From the NCBI GenBank assembly GCA_030323885.1, contig CM059194.1, forward strand, positions 12,324,963-12,388,962: a DNA stretch of 64,000 nt, given 5' to 3'. The notes under the pieces are model-generated. The model did no database searches and was not told the DNA's origin. It worked only from the letters and a program-made list of their open reading frames with translations. Below are positions 22,352-32,698 of the stretch, piece by piece. Both the position numbers and the translations under genes were made by a program. This DNA comes from Branchipolynoe longqiensis (taxonomy: Eukaryota > Annelida > Polychaeta > Phyllodocida > Polynoidae). Position 1 is the stretch's first letter; every line of letters begins with the position of its first letter.

Positions 22352-22720
22352 TTATAATGACGCCTTTGGAGCAACAAGATTAGAGGGCAGGGCGCTACCT
22401 CGCTGTAGAAAGTAACCAGAAAACGCACACTGGTCATCAGGCCTGAAAGTATGCCTAACAAACTTAAGATGTGCAATGTCATCTGGTTGGTATTCAGACC
22501 TATTGATACCGCGTTTGGCAGTAATTAAATCAGCTAACTGTAGGATGTAGGGTTCGAGGCCTGATTTGTCCTCGTCCGAGTCCCCATACTTATCATGGCG
22601 GATAGGAGGGAGACACAATTTATTACGCTTCTTAGGCGTATCAGGTAGCATGTATATTACTAATTTGCGGGCGGGTCGCTGGGGATCGAAGTATCTCTCT
22701 CCCATCACGGATTCCTGCAC
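22352..22720 (-). CDS. hypothetical ORF
   Basis: A 122-residue frame contains RKLVIYMLPDTPKKRNKLC and DDIAHLKFVRHTFRPDDQC. It ends on LVAPKASL. The composition is protein-like, but no family is recognised. It starts inside the flank of the 204-bp repeat element, so it may belong to that mobile element. Confidence 0.2.
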   Translation of the reverse strand: MQESVMGERYFDPQRPARKLVIYMLPDTPKKRNKLCLPPIRHDKYGDSDEDKSGLEPYILQLADLITAKRGINRSEYQPDDIAHLKFVRHTFRPDDQCAFSGYFLQRGSALPSNLVAPKASL

Positions 22721-22724
22721 TAAA

Positions 22725-23310
22725 CCTAATGGGGGACCTCCGACTTTTTAGTTCAAATTCCTGCCGTTCGCATCTCCACTGAACGAGTGGGCCTATTTGG
22801 CACACTGTCACACTGCAAACCGAATGGCTATGAGCAATCTTCATACAGAAGAAGTCAAATATCTCTAAACCCACATGACCTAGACACAAACCACTTGGTA
22901 TACATATAGAAAACATACAACGAATACATTATATTAAATTTCTAAGGTTAGGGTTCTGTATTTCTATTAATTTTGAATAAAGTAAACGTTTTGCACTGGG
23001 CGTACCGCCAAACTCAGTGCATTGTCAATGGCCGTGAGCAATCTTCATACAGAAGAAGTCAAATATCTCTAAAACCACAAGACCTAGAGACAAACCGCTT
23101 GGTATACATATAGAAAACATACAACGAATAGATTATCTTAAATTTCTAAGGTTAGGGCTCTGTATTTCTATTAATTTTGAATAAAATATACATATTGCAC
23201 TGCGCGTACCGGCAAACTCAAAGCATTGTCATGACCGCGTAGGCCCACTACTACCGAGGCGCCACCAAGTGTCAGAAAATGAACTACGCCACATGTCCCC
23301 CATTCGGCGG
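22725..23310 (-). repeat. inverted copy of the 204-bp repeat element
   Basis: This is the reverse complement of the element at 2,341-3,145, with two tandem units instead of three. It begins GGGGGACCTCCGACTTTTTA and ends with GTCAGAAAATGAACTACGCC. Both constant flanks are retained, so the two copies define a mobile unit of about 0.6-0.8 kb with variable internal repeat number. Confidence 0.85.
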
Positions 23311-23330
23311 CTCTCTTAATAGGGTAGGCA

Positions 23331-23824
23331 CTGATAGACTTCTTATTGAAGACACAATTTACCTCACTGGGATACCGGGGAGGGATAGTAGCAGCAGGGA
23401 TATCGCTATCCCATTTGAGCTCACCTTTTTCCAGACGCACGAGACGGAGTGCCATCACGCCAAAGTCGGGATCACTTGAAAGGTCGACAGGAGGAGTAAC
23501 CTCCTCGTCTTGCACGTACCCCTCTGGAGCCTCTGCACCTTGAATAGGTGCTGGCTCCTTGAAGAGTCTGTCGATGACCGGCTGTTTGCGCGGGGATCGT
23601 CTAGGTTGCGGCTCAGTCGGTGACTTCGAATCACTAGATGCGGCCGGCCGCGTTTCCCTTTTGCTAGGAGACGGAGATGCAGTTGGCTGCTCACTGTAAA
23701 GTCGATCAGAACTACAAGATGGTTTATCCGACTTACCTGGAGATGAGGTGGTAGGCTCATCATCCTTAATTAGGTCCCTAGGACGGCGTCCGGAGACAAC
23801 AGTAAAGCCTTCATCTGTCTCCAT
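23331..23824 (-). CDS. hypothetical ORF, possible retroelement ORF1
   Basis: The frame from ATG 23,824 begins METDEGFTVVSGRRPRD and continues as a serine/proline-rich, charged, disordered region (SPSKRETRPAASSDSKSP, PQPRRSPRKQP). It then reads on into the 204-bp repeat element, so its natural end may be lost. Starts of this type are common in ORF1/gag proteins of retroelements, but no fold or zinc knuckle was seen. Confidence 0.25.
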
Positions 23825-23939
23825 CGACGTGAGGGGCTGTAACGTCACTGTCTGCCCAAGATTGAGACAAAGGACTAATATTAGTATTATCATTGGCCGG
23901 GGCCTCAGACACGTCACCCTCCGCGAGGGATAATTTTAA

Positions 23940-24632
23940 GTCAACACGGCGCCTTGCTGGAGTTTAATTCCAGTCAATCACCCGCATTTGTTTTACCTCA
24001 CCGGTCAGTCCAGACAGGACTGACACATAGTATTCGTCGTTGTCGCGGCCTTGCAACCAGGCCAGTGACAGCCTGCCTACCACTACAAATAAAATAAGTT
24101 TGTGTCACTAACCGATTAAAAACCAGCGAGGATGTTGGAACCCTTGGTTCAGCAGCCACTAACCCACCTTGGCCCCCGAGAACACCTTCCAAGTCTACAC
24201 TAACCCCGGGAGGGGGTACGCTCCTCTATATTAAAGAGTACCCGTAAATGATGCCGGTCTATATAATTCGTAGGTATCTCTCCCCGCGAATAATCCATAG
24301 TAGATGAAGCAACCGGACCTTAAAATGCCTGTACGAATTAAAGGAAGGCCCGTCACGAGAAATCCGATTCTACGATGTAACATTGAGATGCCCGCACCTG
24401 CTGTCATATCCGGTACTCTTCTTTCATGACCCAATATTGCGCGTACCCGGAAATATTATTATGATTTACAGGCAATTCCGGCCCGACTATACAATACTGG
24501 CGGCTGGGATCTGCGACGTAACGCAGAGGCGCAGGGGACGGACCAGTGTTCGGAGCACTGATGTTTTCACCACGTCCGGCTCTGTGACGAGAGGGCCGAG
24601 TCCGTCCGGCTGCTGAGGGACGTGTACGGGGG
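23940..24632. other. unassigned stretch
   Basis: Mixed-composition DNA with only short frames on either strand and no recognised repeat. A frame at 24,383-24,616 is interrupted near the fold-back element and is not supported otherwise. Confidence 0.4.
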
Positions 24633-25299
24633 CCGGTGTAGCAGGAAATCGCAAACCCTGTAAATCGCAAACCCCCCCTTGTGATTTCCTAGGAAATCGC
24701 AAACCCCCATGCCATATATGGGCATGGGGGGTTTGCGATTTCCTAGGAAATCGCATATCCCCCCTGGAGATCGCAAACCCCCCATTCTGAGTGTTAGCCT
24801 TACCATGATCTGGTAAGGCTAACACTGGCACTGACACTCAGAATATCCCAACTTTCACTATTATCTCTGTTTTTAATACTTTCAGATAAAATTGCTCTTA
24901 GGTTAAATTAAATACCTCAGATCTTCCTCTTCAATCGCGCATTGAGATATTTTTAATCGATTCGATGAAAGTTTTTTTATTTATTTTACAAAAATAAATG
25001 CTCCCCATAGACATAGCATTGCCGCAGCACACATCACGGCGTATTTTACCCTACTGCTAATATCTCCGCCGTTACGGCGGTAGCCTTAATAACGCTTCGA
25101 ATTTAGGGTTAATTTAATGAAATTTCACGATTTGAGTATGTAATTCTGTTAAATATGGTCGCATTGAATAGATTTGGCCCGAATCAGTCCCAAAACACAG
25201 GGGGGTTTGCGATTTCCAGGGGGGGTTTGTGATTTCCTAGTAAATCGCAAACCCCGGGGTGTGCAATTTCCAGGGGTTTGCGATTTACTGCCACACCGG
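24633..25299. mobile_element. fold-back (MITE-like) element
   Basis: The ends are inverted: CCGGTGTAGCAGGAAATCGC on the left faces GCGATTTACTGCCACACCGG on the right. Between them, GGGGTTTGCGATTTCC and its complement recur several times. A near-perfect hairpin spans 24,691-24,744 around a CATATATG centre. A second hairpin (24,791-24,825) has the stem GTGTTAGCCTTACC and a 7-base loop. The interior (24,840-25,190) is AT-rich and noncoding. No transposase and no certain target duplication were seen. Confidence 0.65.
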
Positions 25300-25780
25300 T
25301 ATGCGATCGCTACCATCGCGGGGGTGGACCTTCATGACTGCAATGATCGCCAGCGGCGCCAGATGACCCTTGCGCAGTACTGGGCATCTAAGAAGGGGGT
25401 TCGCGCCAACACCCCGACCAGGTAAACTATATACTATACTTCCCCTCCCTTTGGAAGTTAACAGAACCATTCAATAACAGTTTATGAGGTTATGGGTGTG
25501 ACACTTGAGGTGAAAAGGGGAAATATAGTATGTTATTCGATTATATATTTTCATAGGAATACTTGGACAAGCTCATTGCGACGTACGAGGGGGTGGGCAA
25601 TGTGAACCGACACAGCGGCGAGCCCACCCCCTGGCTGGCGGAAGCTATCCACACCGGGGATCCCGCCCGCCCGGTGACCCGGTATGACCGGCTCCACGAC
25701 GGGTGCCACACCAGTGCGGCCACCCGGAAGATGTGGGCACAGAGGCTGGTCACTTGTGTATGGGCAGTGACCCTCTAACA
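25300..25780 (+). CDS. two unidentified ORF segments
   Basis: A frame ending at about 25,425 (MTLAQYWASKKGVRANTPTR) is followed, after a ~130-bp AT-rich spacer, by a second frame at 25,556-25,778. The second frame contains GVGNVNRHSGEPTPWLAEAI and ATRKMWAQRLVTCVWAV. The spacer starts GTAAAC and ends TTTTCATAG, so it could be an intron, but the two segments do not join in the same phase. No domain is recognised. The left segment adjoins the fold-back element. Confidence 0.25.
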
Positions 25781-25823
25781 GTTCTCTTTACTATATATAT
25801 ATATTTTGTTGTTGTCCCACCTG

Positions 25824-26390
25824 AGTAGTATAGAGAGGACCGATATGGGTCCATATTACGTAATCATCCCGCGTCAGAGGACCGACGCGGTACAATGACC
25901 TTAGATGACCCATTGCATGTTTGCACCGCAGGACAATGGGAATCAGTGACCTGAGATGACCCATTGCATGTTTGCATCCTTTTTGACTGGAATGATGACG
26001 TCACTGTTCAGGTTGAACTCATTTGACCTTTTTGACTGGAATGATGACGTCACTGTTCAGGTTCTACTCATTGCATGTTTGCAGGACGGCCATCTGTTTT
26101 TGATTGAACTCATTTGACCTTCGCTTGCAGGATGGACAGATGTTTTTGGTTGAACTCATTTGACCTTTTTTGACTGGATTGATGACATCATGTTTCTGGT
26201 TGAACTTCGCTTGCAGGACGATTATCTGTTTTTTGCTTGGTTTGATTTAACCTTTGTTTGACTGGAATGATGACGCCACCATTCCAGTCAGAGTTTTCTT
26301 GATGATTCAAACTCATTCAGTCAGTCAGTCAAGAACCCCACCATCTCCCACCATCACTTCATCCTCAAGCAAGTATTCAATATGAATGAA
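25824..26390 (+). repeat. 5' module of virus-like element, copy 1
   Basis: Starting at AGTAGTATAGAGAGGACC, this module matches the one at 40,394 while the sequences to the left of both are unrelated, which marks an element boundary. It contains GACCGATATGGGTCCATATT and the repeated block ATGACCCATTGCATGTTTGC. A tandem array of TTGACTGGAATGATGACGTC follows, with TTGAACTCATTTGACC. In both places it lies upstream of the zinc-finger polymerase gene. The TGACGTCA-like repeats could bind a host bZIP factor, but that is a guess. Confidence 0.7.
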
Positions 26391-26412
26391 TAATAATATA
26401 TGAAAGATTACA

Positions 26413-28428
26413 ATGGAGAAGCAACAGGTATGTGTACTCAGTTTTATTTATTTATATAAAATATACATATAATTTCATAATTTTGATTTTCGAATTTCAA
26501 TAGAAATAATTTTTAAAATGAAAGAACCTATTTTACAATTTTGATAAAATAATAATAATAAAAAAAGAATGAACGAATAAAAAAAGTTTTTTCCTTTTCT
26601 CTCTTCTTTCTTCCCTCCCTCCTCCATTCAAGCTGAAAATAGAAGAAGAAAAAGAATTAATATTTACTATGAAATTGTTATTTATTTATTTTCAGAGACA
26701 TTCATGCGGCACATGCTCAAAGATTTTTACTTCCGAATCCGGTTTGCGGAAGCATCACTCCAGAGTCTATGCATGTTGCTCATCACTACAACCGCTCACT
26801 TGCAATCGATGTGGGAAGCTATTCCACTCCTTGCTAGGACGAAGAAGACATGAGAATAGATGCGCTTCCAGAATCGAATCACGATCTCGATCACAATCAC
26901 CTTCACGTTCACGATCTCGATCACGTTCGCGCTCGAAATTGCAATCAGCTGCTGTTGTTGATACTACTACTACTACTACTACTACGAATACTACTACCTC
27001 TTCTTTTCCTGCTACTACTTCTACTATTACTACTTTCAACACTTTCAAGTGTGGAGAGTGTGAAATCAGTTTTTCTCATATGAGATATTTATTGAGACAT
27101 ATGAAGATACATAGAATTCAATGTTCTCTATGTTCAGAAATTTTGGAGAATAGTAGAATTCTTAATAGACATATGCGAATACAACATGGGAATTATATTT
27201 CTACTCCCGCTGCATCAACACCATCAGCATCTTCTGCTGCTGCTTTTTCCTCTCCACATTTCAGGAAAGATGAAAATGTTGAATATGCTAATGATGATGT
27301 TACTAGTAAAAGGCAGATCGTTTCAAAGAATAGCAATATTTCTTGTATAGATTGTGGTAAACGCTTTCCATCATGGAGACATTTGATCTCACATAGATGG
27401 ATTCACGCTTCAGGAGAATCATCTCCGCATCAAGAACCTTGGGTTACAGATTCTAATATTCTCCCACCTTGGGGTGAGGGAGAGGACATTGACATTCCAT
27501 TACGTCTGCTTTATATGGAAAATCGCAATACTATTTTAGCTCCTCACATCATGGGAAAAGTTAGAGGAATCTATAACTTCCCTATTCCCGATTTCACTGG
27601 GGATACCTCATTGATAGAAGAACATCTTTGTTCTATTTATGAGATAGAAAAATCTTCATTTAAGATTAACTTTGCTTTTGGAATAATTTTGAAATCGATT
27701 GAAACCGCTGAATATCGTTATTTCACAGCTTATTTTAATTCAACAATTTTTTATTTTCCCCGCTCTGTTAATAATCACGCTAATCTATTAGCATTATTTG
27801 ATTTTATTAGAAAGATAGATGTAGAGCGAATTATTCAGTCGATGGGAGAAAATTCCAAATGGTGTAAAGTTTACATTACCAATGTTAATTATTATGTTTT
27901 CAGAAAATCCTTTGTTATTGGGAGAGCGAATGATGTCCCGGATTACATTCATGCAAAGAGATCTATCAGATCCTTTTAGAAAATTAGTAACAATAATAAT
28001 TTATGTTTCTTTCACTGTTTAGCTCATCATACAGAGAAGAACTTTCAAAAGATGCGAAAGCTTTCTCAGAAATTATGTGATGAATGGATGTTCTTCTGTA
28101 ATTCACAATGGATAACTTTTCAGAAGACTAAGAAGAGAAAGTTTGAAGGTGTCAGATTAGAAGATATTCCAACATTGGAGTGTTGTTTTAATATTAGTAT
28201 AAATGTTTACTCATTGCAGGAAGATGATACATGTATTTCTCTTTATTCCTCTCAATTTTCTACTGCTTCTGAAGACCTCAATCTAAATCTTTCCAATTCT
28301 CATTTTGGTTATATCTCTAGTATAGAGTCGTATGCTAGTAAATTTGCTTGTAGGAATTGTGATAAACTTTTTTGTTTTAAGACAGGAGTTGTAAAGCATG
28401 AGAAAGTATGCACAAATAAGGTTGGTCG
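26413..28428 (+). pseudogene. virus-like protein-primed DNA polymerase B, N-terminal half (copy 1)
   Basis: This reads as the N-terminal part of the type B DNA polymerase of Polinton/adintovirus-like elements. Exon 1 is probably 26,413-26,427 (MEKQQ). An intron with GTATGT at 26,428 and TTTTCAG ending at 26,695 leads in phase to exon 2. Exon 2 holds five C2H2 fingers, an SR-rich stretch and a poly-threonine tract. A conserved region follows (WCKVYITNVNYYVFRKS, NLCFFHCLA), then the segment EDIPTLECCFNISINVYSL and a sixth finger, CRNCDKLFCFKTGVVKHEKVC. One TAG at 27,977 interrupts the frame. The gene stops at about 28,425, where a DIRS fragment is joined, so the exonuclease and polymerase domains are missing. 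Confidence 0.7.
26428..26695 (+). other. candidate spliceosomal intron in the polymerase gene
   Basis: The donor GTATGT follows ATG GAG AAG CAA CAG, and the acceptor TTATTTATTTTCAG precedes the first finger. Joining is phase 0. A pyrimidine-rich tract (CTTTTCTCTCTTCTTTC) lies in the second half. Copy 2 keeps the start and donor (42,210-42,226), while copy 3 keeps the intron 3' part with a damaged acceptor. Confidence 0.55.
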
Positions 28429-28759
28429 TAATGTTCGCATCGCGGCCGGGGGCGACCCGAGCGCCTTCACCTCGCGCCTCGCCAGAGACGTCTGTCGCGG
28501 CGGGGAGCGGGCCTCCGGCCACGTGGCTCGCCCCGCTCTGCCTCTGACGCCTACCATCCTCGCCGCCGTCGCCCACCATCTCGCCGTGGCCGTACCCTCG
28601 GGCGTTGTCCCCCGGGCGGCCCTCCTCCTCGGGTACTACGGGATGCTACGGCAGTCCAGCCTCCTCTCCCCCAGCCCCGAGGTGTGGGGCGGCCCTCACA
28701 CCATCACACGCGGCGACGTCGCCCCCGCCCCCGGGGGGCTGCGCGTCACAATGCGAAAA
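28429..28759 (+). pseudogene. DIRS-like tyrosine recombinase fragment
   Basis: GC-rich coding DNA begins abruptly within the polymerase gene and runs to the assembly gap. It reads AAGGDPSAFTSRLARDVCRG, then a hydrophobic helix and LLLGYYGMLRQSSLL, with the box I arginine intact, and ITRGDVAPAPGGLRVTMRK. The same family is found on the minus strand at 37.4-38.3 kb. The junction carries GGTCGTAATGTTCGCAT, close to the dyad seen at other ends of these elements. Box II would lie in the gap. Confidence 0.75.
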
Positions 28760-29258
28760 NNNNNNNNNNNNNNNNNNNNNNNNNNNNNNNNNNNNNNNNN
28801 NNNNNNNNNNNNNNNNNNNNNNNNNNNNNNNNNNNNNNNNNNNNNNNNNNNNNNNNNNNNNNNNNNNNNNNNNNNNNNNNNNNNNNNNNNNNNNNNNNNN
28901 NNNNNNNNNNNNNNNNNNNNNNNNNNNNNNNNNNNNNNNNNNNNNNNNNNNNNNNNNNNNNNNNNNNNNNNNNNNNNNNNNNNNNNNNNNNNNNNNNNNN
29001 NNNNNNNNNNNNNNNNNNNNNNNNNNNNNNNNNNNNNNNNNNNNNNNNNNNNNNNNNNNNNNNNNNNNNNNNNNNNNNNNNNNNNNNNNNNNNNNNNNNN
29101 NNNNNNNNNNNNNNNNNNNNNNNNNNNNNNNNNNNNNNNNNNNNNNNNNNNNNNNNNNNNNNNNNNNNNNNNNNNNNNNNNNNNNNNNNNNNNNNNNNNN
29201 NNNNNNNNNNNNNNNNNNNNNNNNNNNNNNNNNNNNNNNNNNNNNNNNNNNNNNNNNN
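28760..29258. other. assembly gap
   Basis: A run of N. Frames crossing it have no meaning. Confidence 1.
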
Positions 29259-29303
29259 CAGCACTATATAGTCTCCATGAGTGTGCACTGTCACAAGTCG
29301 GTA
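29259..29303 (+). mobile_element. SINE fragment
   Basis: The 45 bp after the gap match the reverse complement of 1,628-1,670 in the SINE at 1.6 kb, with TGCACTGTCACAAGTCGGTA. Confidence 0.65.
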
Positions 29304-29640
29304 CTCAGTGTTATAGTCTATGGCATCCCCGAAAAAGAAAATGAAAGCATTCAGGAAACAATCACTGACATGCTAAAAGAAGCGGACTGTGACTTTGGCT
29401 GGACAGTAGTGACTAAAGCCTTCCATCTAGGAACAAAAAAAAAGAACAAACAACACCAAAAAACACCCTGACAATACCGAGCAGGCTGAAAACAAAAGCC
29501 AAGGTGAGGAAACAAAAGAAAAACAAGTCCAGGCCACTGAGAAAGTCCAACCCAAGCCGAGGAATATAAAAATCCAGCTGGAGAAAGAGTCACAAAAAAA
29601 AAACTCTTCCAGAAGAAAAAAACACTCCAGGCCAAAAATG
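29304..29640 (+). pseudogene. LINE ORF1-like fragment
   Basis: The frame reads VIVYGIPEKENESIQETITD and then MLKEADCDFGW and KAFHLGTKKKN, a pattern found in the RNA-binding ORF1 proteins of LINEs. It ends at a TGA near 29,470 and dissolves into lysine-rich broken frames. The recognisable part is about 55 residues. No ORF2 follows. Confidence 0.45.
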
Positions 29641-30640
29641 ACTACAATAAAGTCACAATAAGACCAGTAAGGACAGAAACAGAAATGCTAAGTGAAAAAA
29701 CAGTACAATAAATGTACACACTTGCACTCGAGACCAAAAGTGACAATATAAAATCGATCAAAATGAAAGGGTGTAACCTAGAAATAAATGGGAAAACCAA
29801 CACACCCAAGGAGGTCAGAGGGATCAAGATTCAAGAGATCACACCAGAAAAGGTTGCAACAAGGAAACACCCCTGGGGAGTGTCATTCCAAGGCTGTTGT
29901 ATACCTATTCCATTATGTACTATCATGAATCCATACTTTGATGTACACTGGCAAGCATGGGCACCAGTGGGTACAAGATGTCTGAAGGATAAAGACTACT
30001 CCTACATGTGATATCTCTCCCTCGCAATACAACATAACTCAACTTAACATGGTGACAGCGGTGGGATCTGGCCTTACAATGAGCTCTGTCAACAAGAAGT
30101 CAGCAACAACAACGGTATGGTGTTGATCTGTCAATGGACAACTGTGAGCCCTCGAATGAGAGTTTGTTAAGGCCACAACTGCCCCTTTAGTAACCTGTAC
30201 AAGTGCGAAGTGACAGGAAAGGAGAGAAAAAAATACACCTCGGCCGAGCAATACTATTGCTCAATAATGGCCAAATATCACGATAAACATGACCAAAACA
30301 CGGACAACCCATACACAATAAAAGCAATGGCAAAACAAATATGGAGATCACCAGAATGGTGCAAAACAAATGAAAAAGTGCTGGAGGATATCGTCCAAGC
30401 AAAATTACATAGAGCTAAAAGAAAAGCTAATAAATGCCCCTGGGAACGCATTCAGGGAATGCACAAAGTGCCCATACTGGGTCTCAGGGAAGTAGCTAGA
30501 CAGCACCAATGAAGGAGAAACGATAAAAAAAGGTTACACAAATAAAATGGGGGACATCCTCCAAAAAGTCTAGGAATCCCTGGCAAATGCCAACAGATAA
30601 AGAGGAAAAATGGGAATAAATAAAACTATACAAATGTGCA
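29641..30640. other. retroelement debris, possible LTR end and primer site
   Basis: At 30,049-30,068 the sequence CTTAACA is followed by TGGTGACAGCGGTGGGATC, which looks like an LTR end and a tRNA primer-binding site of an LTR element. A 100-residue frame follows at 30,210-30,512 (KKYTSAEQYYCSIMAKYHDK). It is charged and of unknown family. No second LTR and no Pol were found, so the element is truncated or the resemblance is chance. Confidence 0.3.
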
Positions 30641-31010
30641 CAATCAGGAGTAAAGTATGGCATGATGCCATGAATAGCATAAAATTATAAACAAACCAGA
30701 TGCAGCACCTCCGCCCAAGGCAATAAACCAATGTGAATTGTGATGACGACGACTCCCATAACTGCGAATCGAAGCGACGACAACAAATCACACTGACAAG
30801 TACAAATTAGCAATACAGGAAAATATAGATAAACAAATAATATAAAAAGCAAACTAAATAAACTGCAGGTGAAAGCTCGGCGCGATCAGGAGTAAAGCAT
30901 AAGAGCTCTCCCGGCGCGTGCGAAGGAGGCGCAAATAGTATATAAACAAACCAGAAACCGCACTTCCGCCCTAGGCAATCCCAATTCAAATCAGATGTAA
31001 CAAACACTGT
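30641..31010. repeat. diverged duplication
   Basis: Two imperfect copies about 240 bp apart share GATCAGGAGTAAAG, TATAAACAAACCAGA and a CGAAGCGAC-like block. No coding capacity was seen through 31,400. Confidence 0.5.
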
Positions 31011-31419
31011 AAATTGAAGCGACTAACAGAAAGCGACGAACCGATAGCAAAATGCAGGAAACGATTGTGATTAGTGGAGACTCCAGGACCAGAGCCGTAA
31101 CCACCTGAATGACCTACACCACTACACACACAAATACAGAGAAGTGATAGTCTCTGTGCCAGGAGCGACTATTGCTAGGTACCCCAACTACAATTTTCAA
31201 ATTAACCCAAACATCCAAATTATAATTTCATTGGAAGCTCCAATGAATCAAAAGCAATATGCTTTTTGAATTTTTGAGATATTCCAAAACTTGAATGAGA
31301 TACGTGCATTTTAAGTTTTTGAATTTAAGATTTTTGTATTAGCTAATGCATTAGAGAAGTCCCTTATTTAGGCCTGTCAAATTAAAAATAGACTAATTAT
31401 AACAACATTTCGAATCTAT

Positions 31420-31700
31420 CAAATCACCCCAACTTATCAAAACTGATATACAAAATTAGATCACAATAAAATGTAGGTTTCCATGTCAACCGTAATACAA
31501 TCACTCCCATCTACAATCACTCCCATCTACACTATGAGTCAACTGTAGCTCTTTTTAAATAATGGTCAGATCCTGAGGAAATTTCCCATCAAGGTTCTTC
31601 TTGGTCTGGCAAATCACCTCAGCTTATCAAAACTGATATAAACAAATTAGATCACATAAATATGTAGGTTTCCATTGCAACAGTAATACAATTGAAGTGG
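31420..31700. repeat. 85-bp direct repeat
   Basis: Two copies (about 31,423 and 31,611) share CTTATCAAAACTGATATA and ATGTAGGTTTCCAT. Between and after them to 32,225 no gene was seen. Confidence 0.6.
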
Positions 31701-32225
31701 GCGAGACTACACTTGAGCTATGACCGTTGCGGGCTTGGGCCGAGCAACCCTCATTTTTAAATGCAGGCTGCTCACTGGGACAAGCCCACATCGAATGCGG
31801 GGCCGGGTTCACGGCCATAACCCGTTGCTAGGAGATGTCAATTGTGACTTTCCTAGCAATGGTGGAAGGTCGAGCGCTCAGGCTCAGACCCATCAGATGT
31901 GCTTTTGCATGCTCTGATGTTTTAGACAAGATTTAGGCCTTTATTGTCAGAATTCAGAATAGATTTAAAGTAAACATGATGGGAAGGGTTGTATTGATGA
32001 GTATTTATTATTATTAGCAAACTGGATTGTGTTAGGAGGGTAAGAATAAAGCTGTGACATACACTGCCGAGAACTTCAGTAGGTAGAAACCTTGTAGATT
32101 TAACGGTGATGGGGCTTTAGGCCTACATTAGCACTGGTTACCTAGCTAGCAAAACATGCTAGCCACGTAAGACGTGGTCTAGCCAAAGCTTAGGTGATAT
32201 AATATGACTCATTTAATACTCCAGT

Positions 32226-32698
32226 AATATTGATTAGAATAGTCCTGATATGCAGCGAAGGAGGAAGACAAGGCAGGGGTGGAAATAAGAGCACTTTATT
32301 CAATGTGCGAGAAGGTTATAAAGATAGTGCAAATGAATAAGGTACAATCATCAAGGTAGTCAATATGATATAAGGTAATAGTCAATAAGGTATAAGGCAA
32401 TGCAAATGTAGTACAATAGTCAATGTTCATCAGGGGGAATGGAAGGCCCCGAAGAGCCCTCCACCCTAAGAAGGTAAAAGAAAATAAGTATGGGTGACTG
32501 GGTGGAAGAAAAACTGGGAGGGGAGCGCTACTGGAGGTGCCAGGAGGCGGAATGGCTGGAGGGAGAGGCAGGGCCCGTTATAAGGGCTGAGGGAGTGGGG
32601 GTATTGTATAACCCAACGGTCAGTGGCGGGGCAGGCAGGAGGAGAGGGGTGGGGGGGGGGGCACTCCTTTGCTGCGAATCAAACGCAATGCAAGCATT
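32226..32698 (-). mobile_element. non-autonomous DIRS derivative
   Basis: On the minus strand the 5' leader of the DIRS family at 52-55 kb (with a TATA-like CCCTTATAACGGGCC) is joined directly to the last codons of its recombinase and its 3' region. The 3' region carries GAAGGCCCCGAAGAGCCCTC and, at the far end, AAGGAGGAAGACAAGGC. Gag, RT, RNase H and nearly all of the recombinase are missing. Its leader ends at AATGCAAGCATT (32,687-32,698), where a plus-strand element begins. It could only have moved with proteins from another copy. Confidence 0.65.

Noticed and set aside
26767..27083. Poly-V and poly-L frames opposite and beside the zinc-finger gene
   Set aside because: Shadow frames of the ACT/TAC microsatellite inside the polymerase gene.
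28746..29294. Frames spanning the run of N
   Set aside because: Undefined bases; no biological meaning.
29860..30068. Complete LTR retrotransposon with LTR and primer site
   Set aside because: Only one possible LTR end is present and no matching second LTR or Pol was found; kept only as low-confidence debris.
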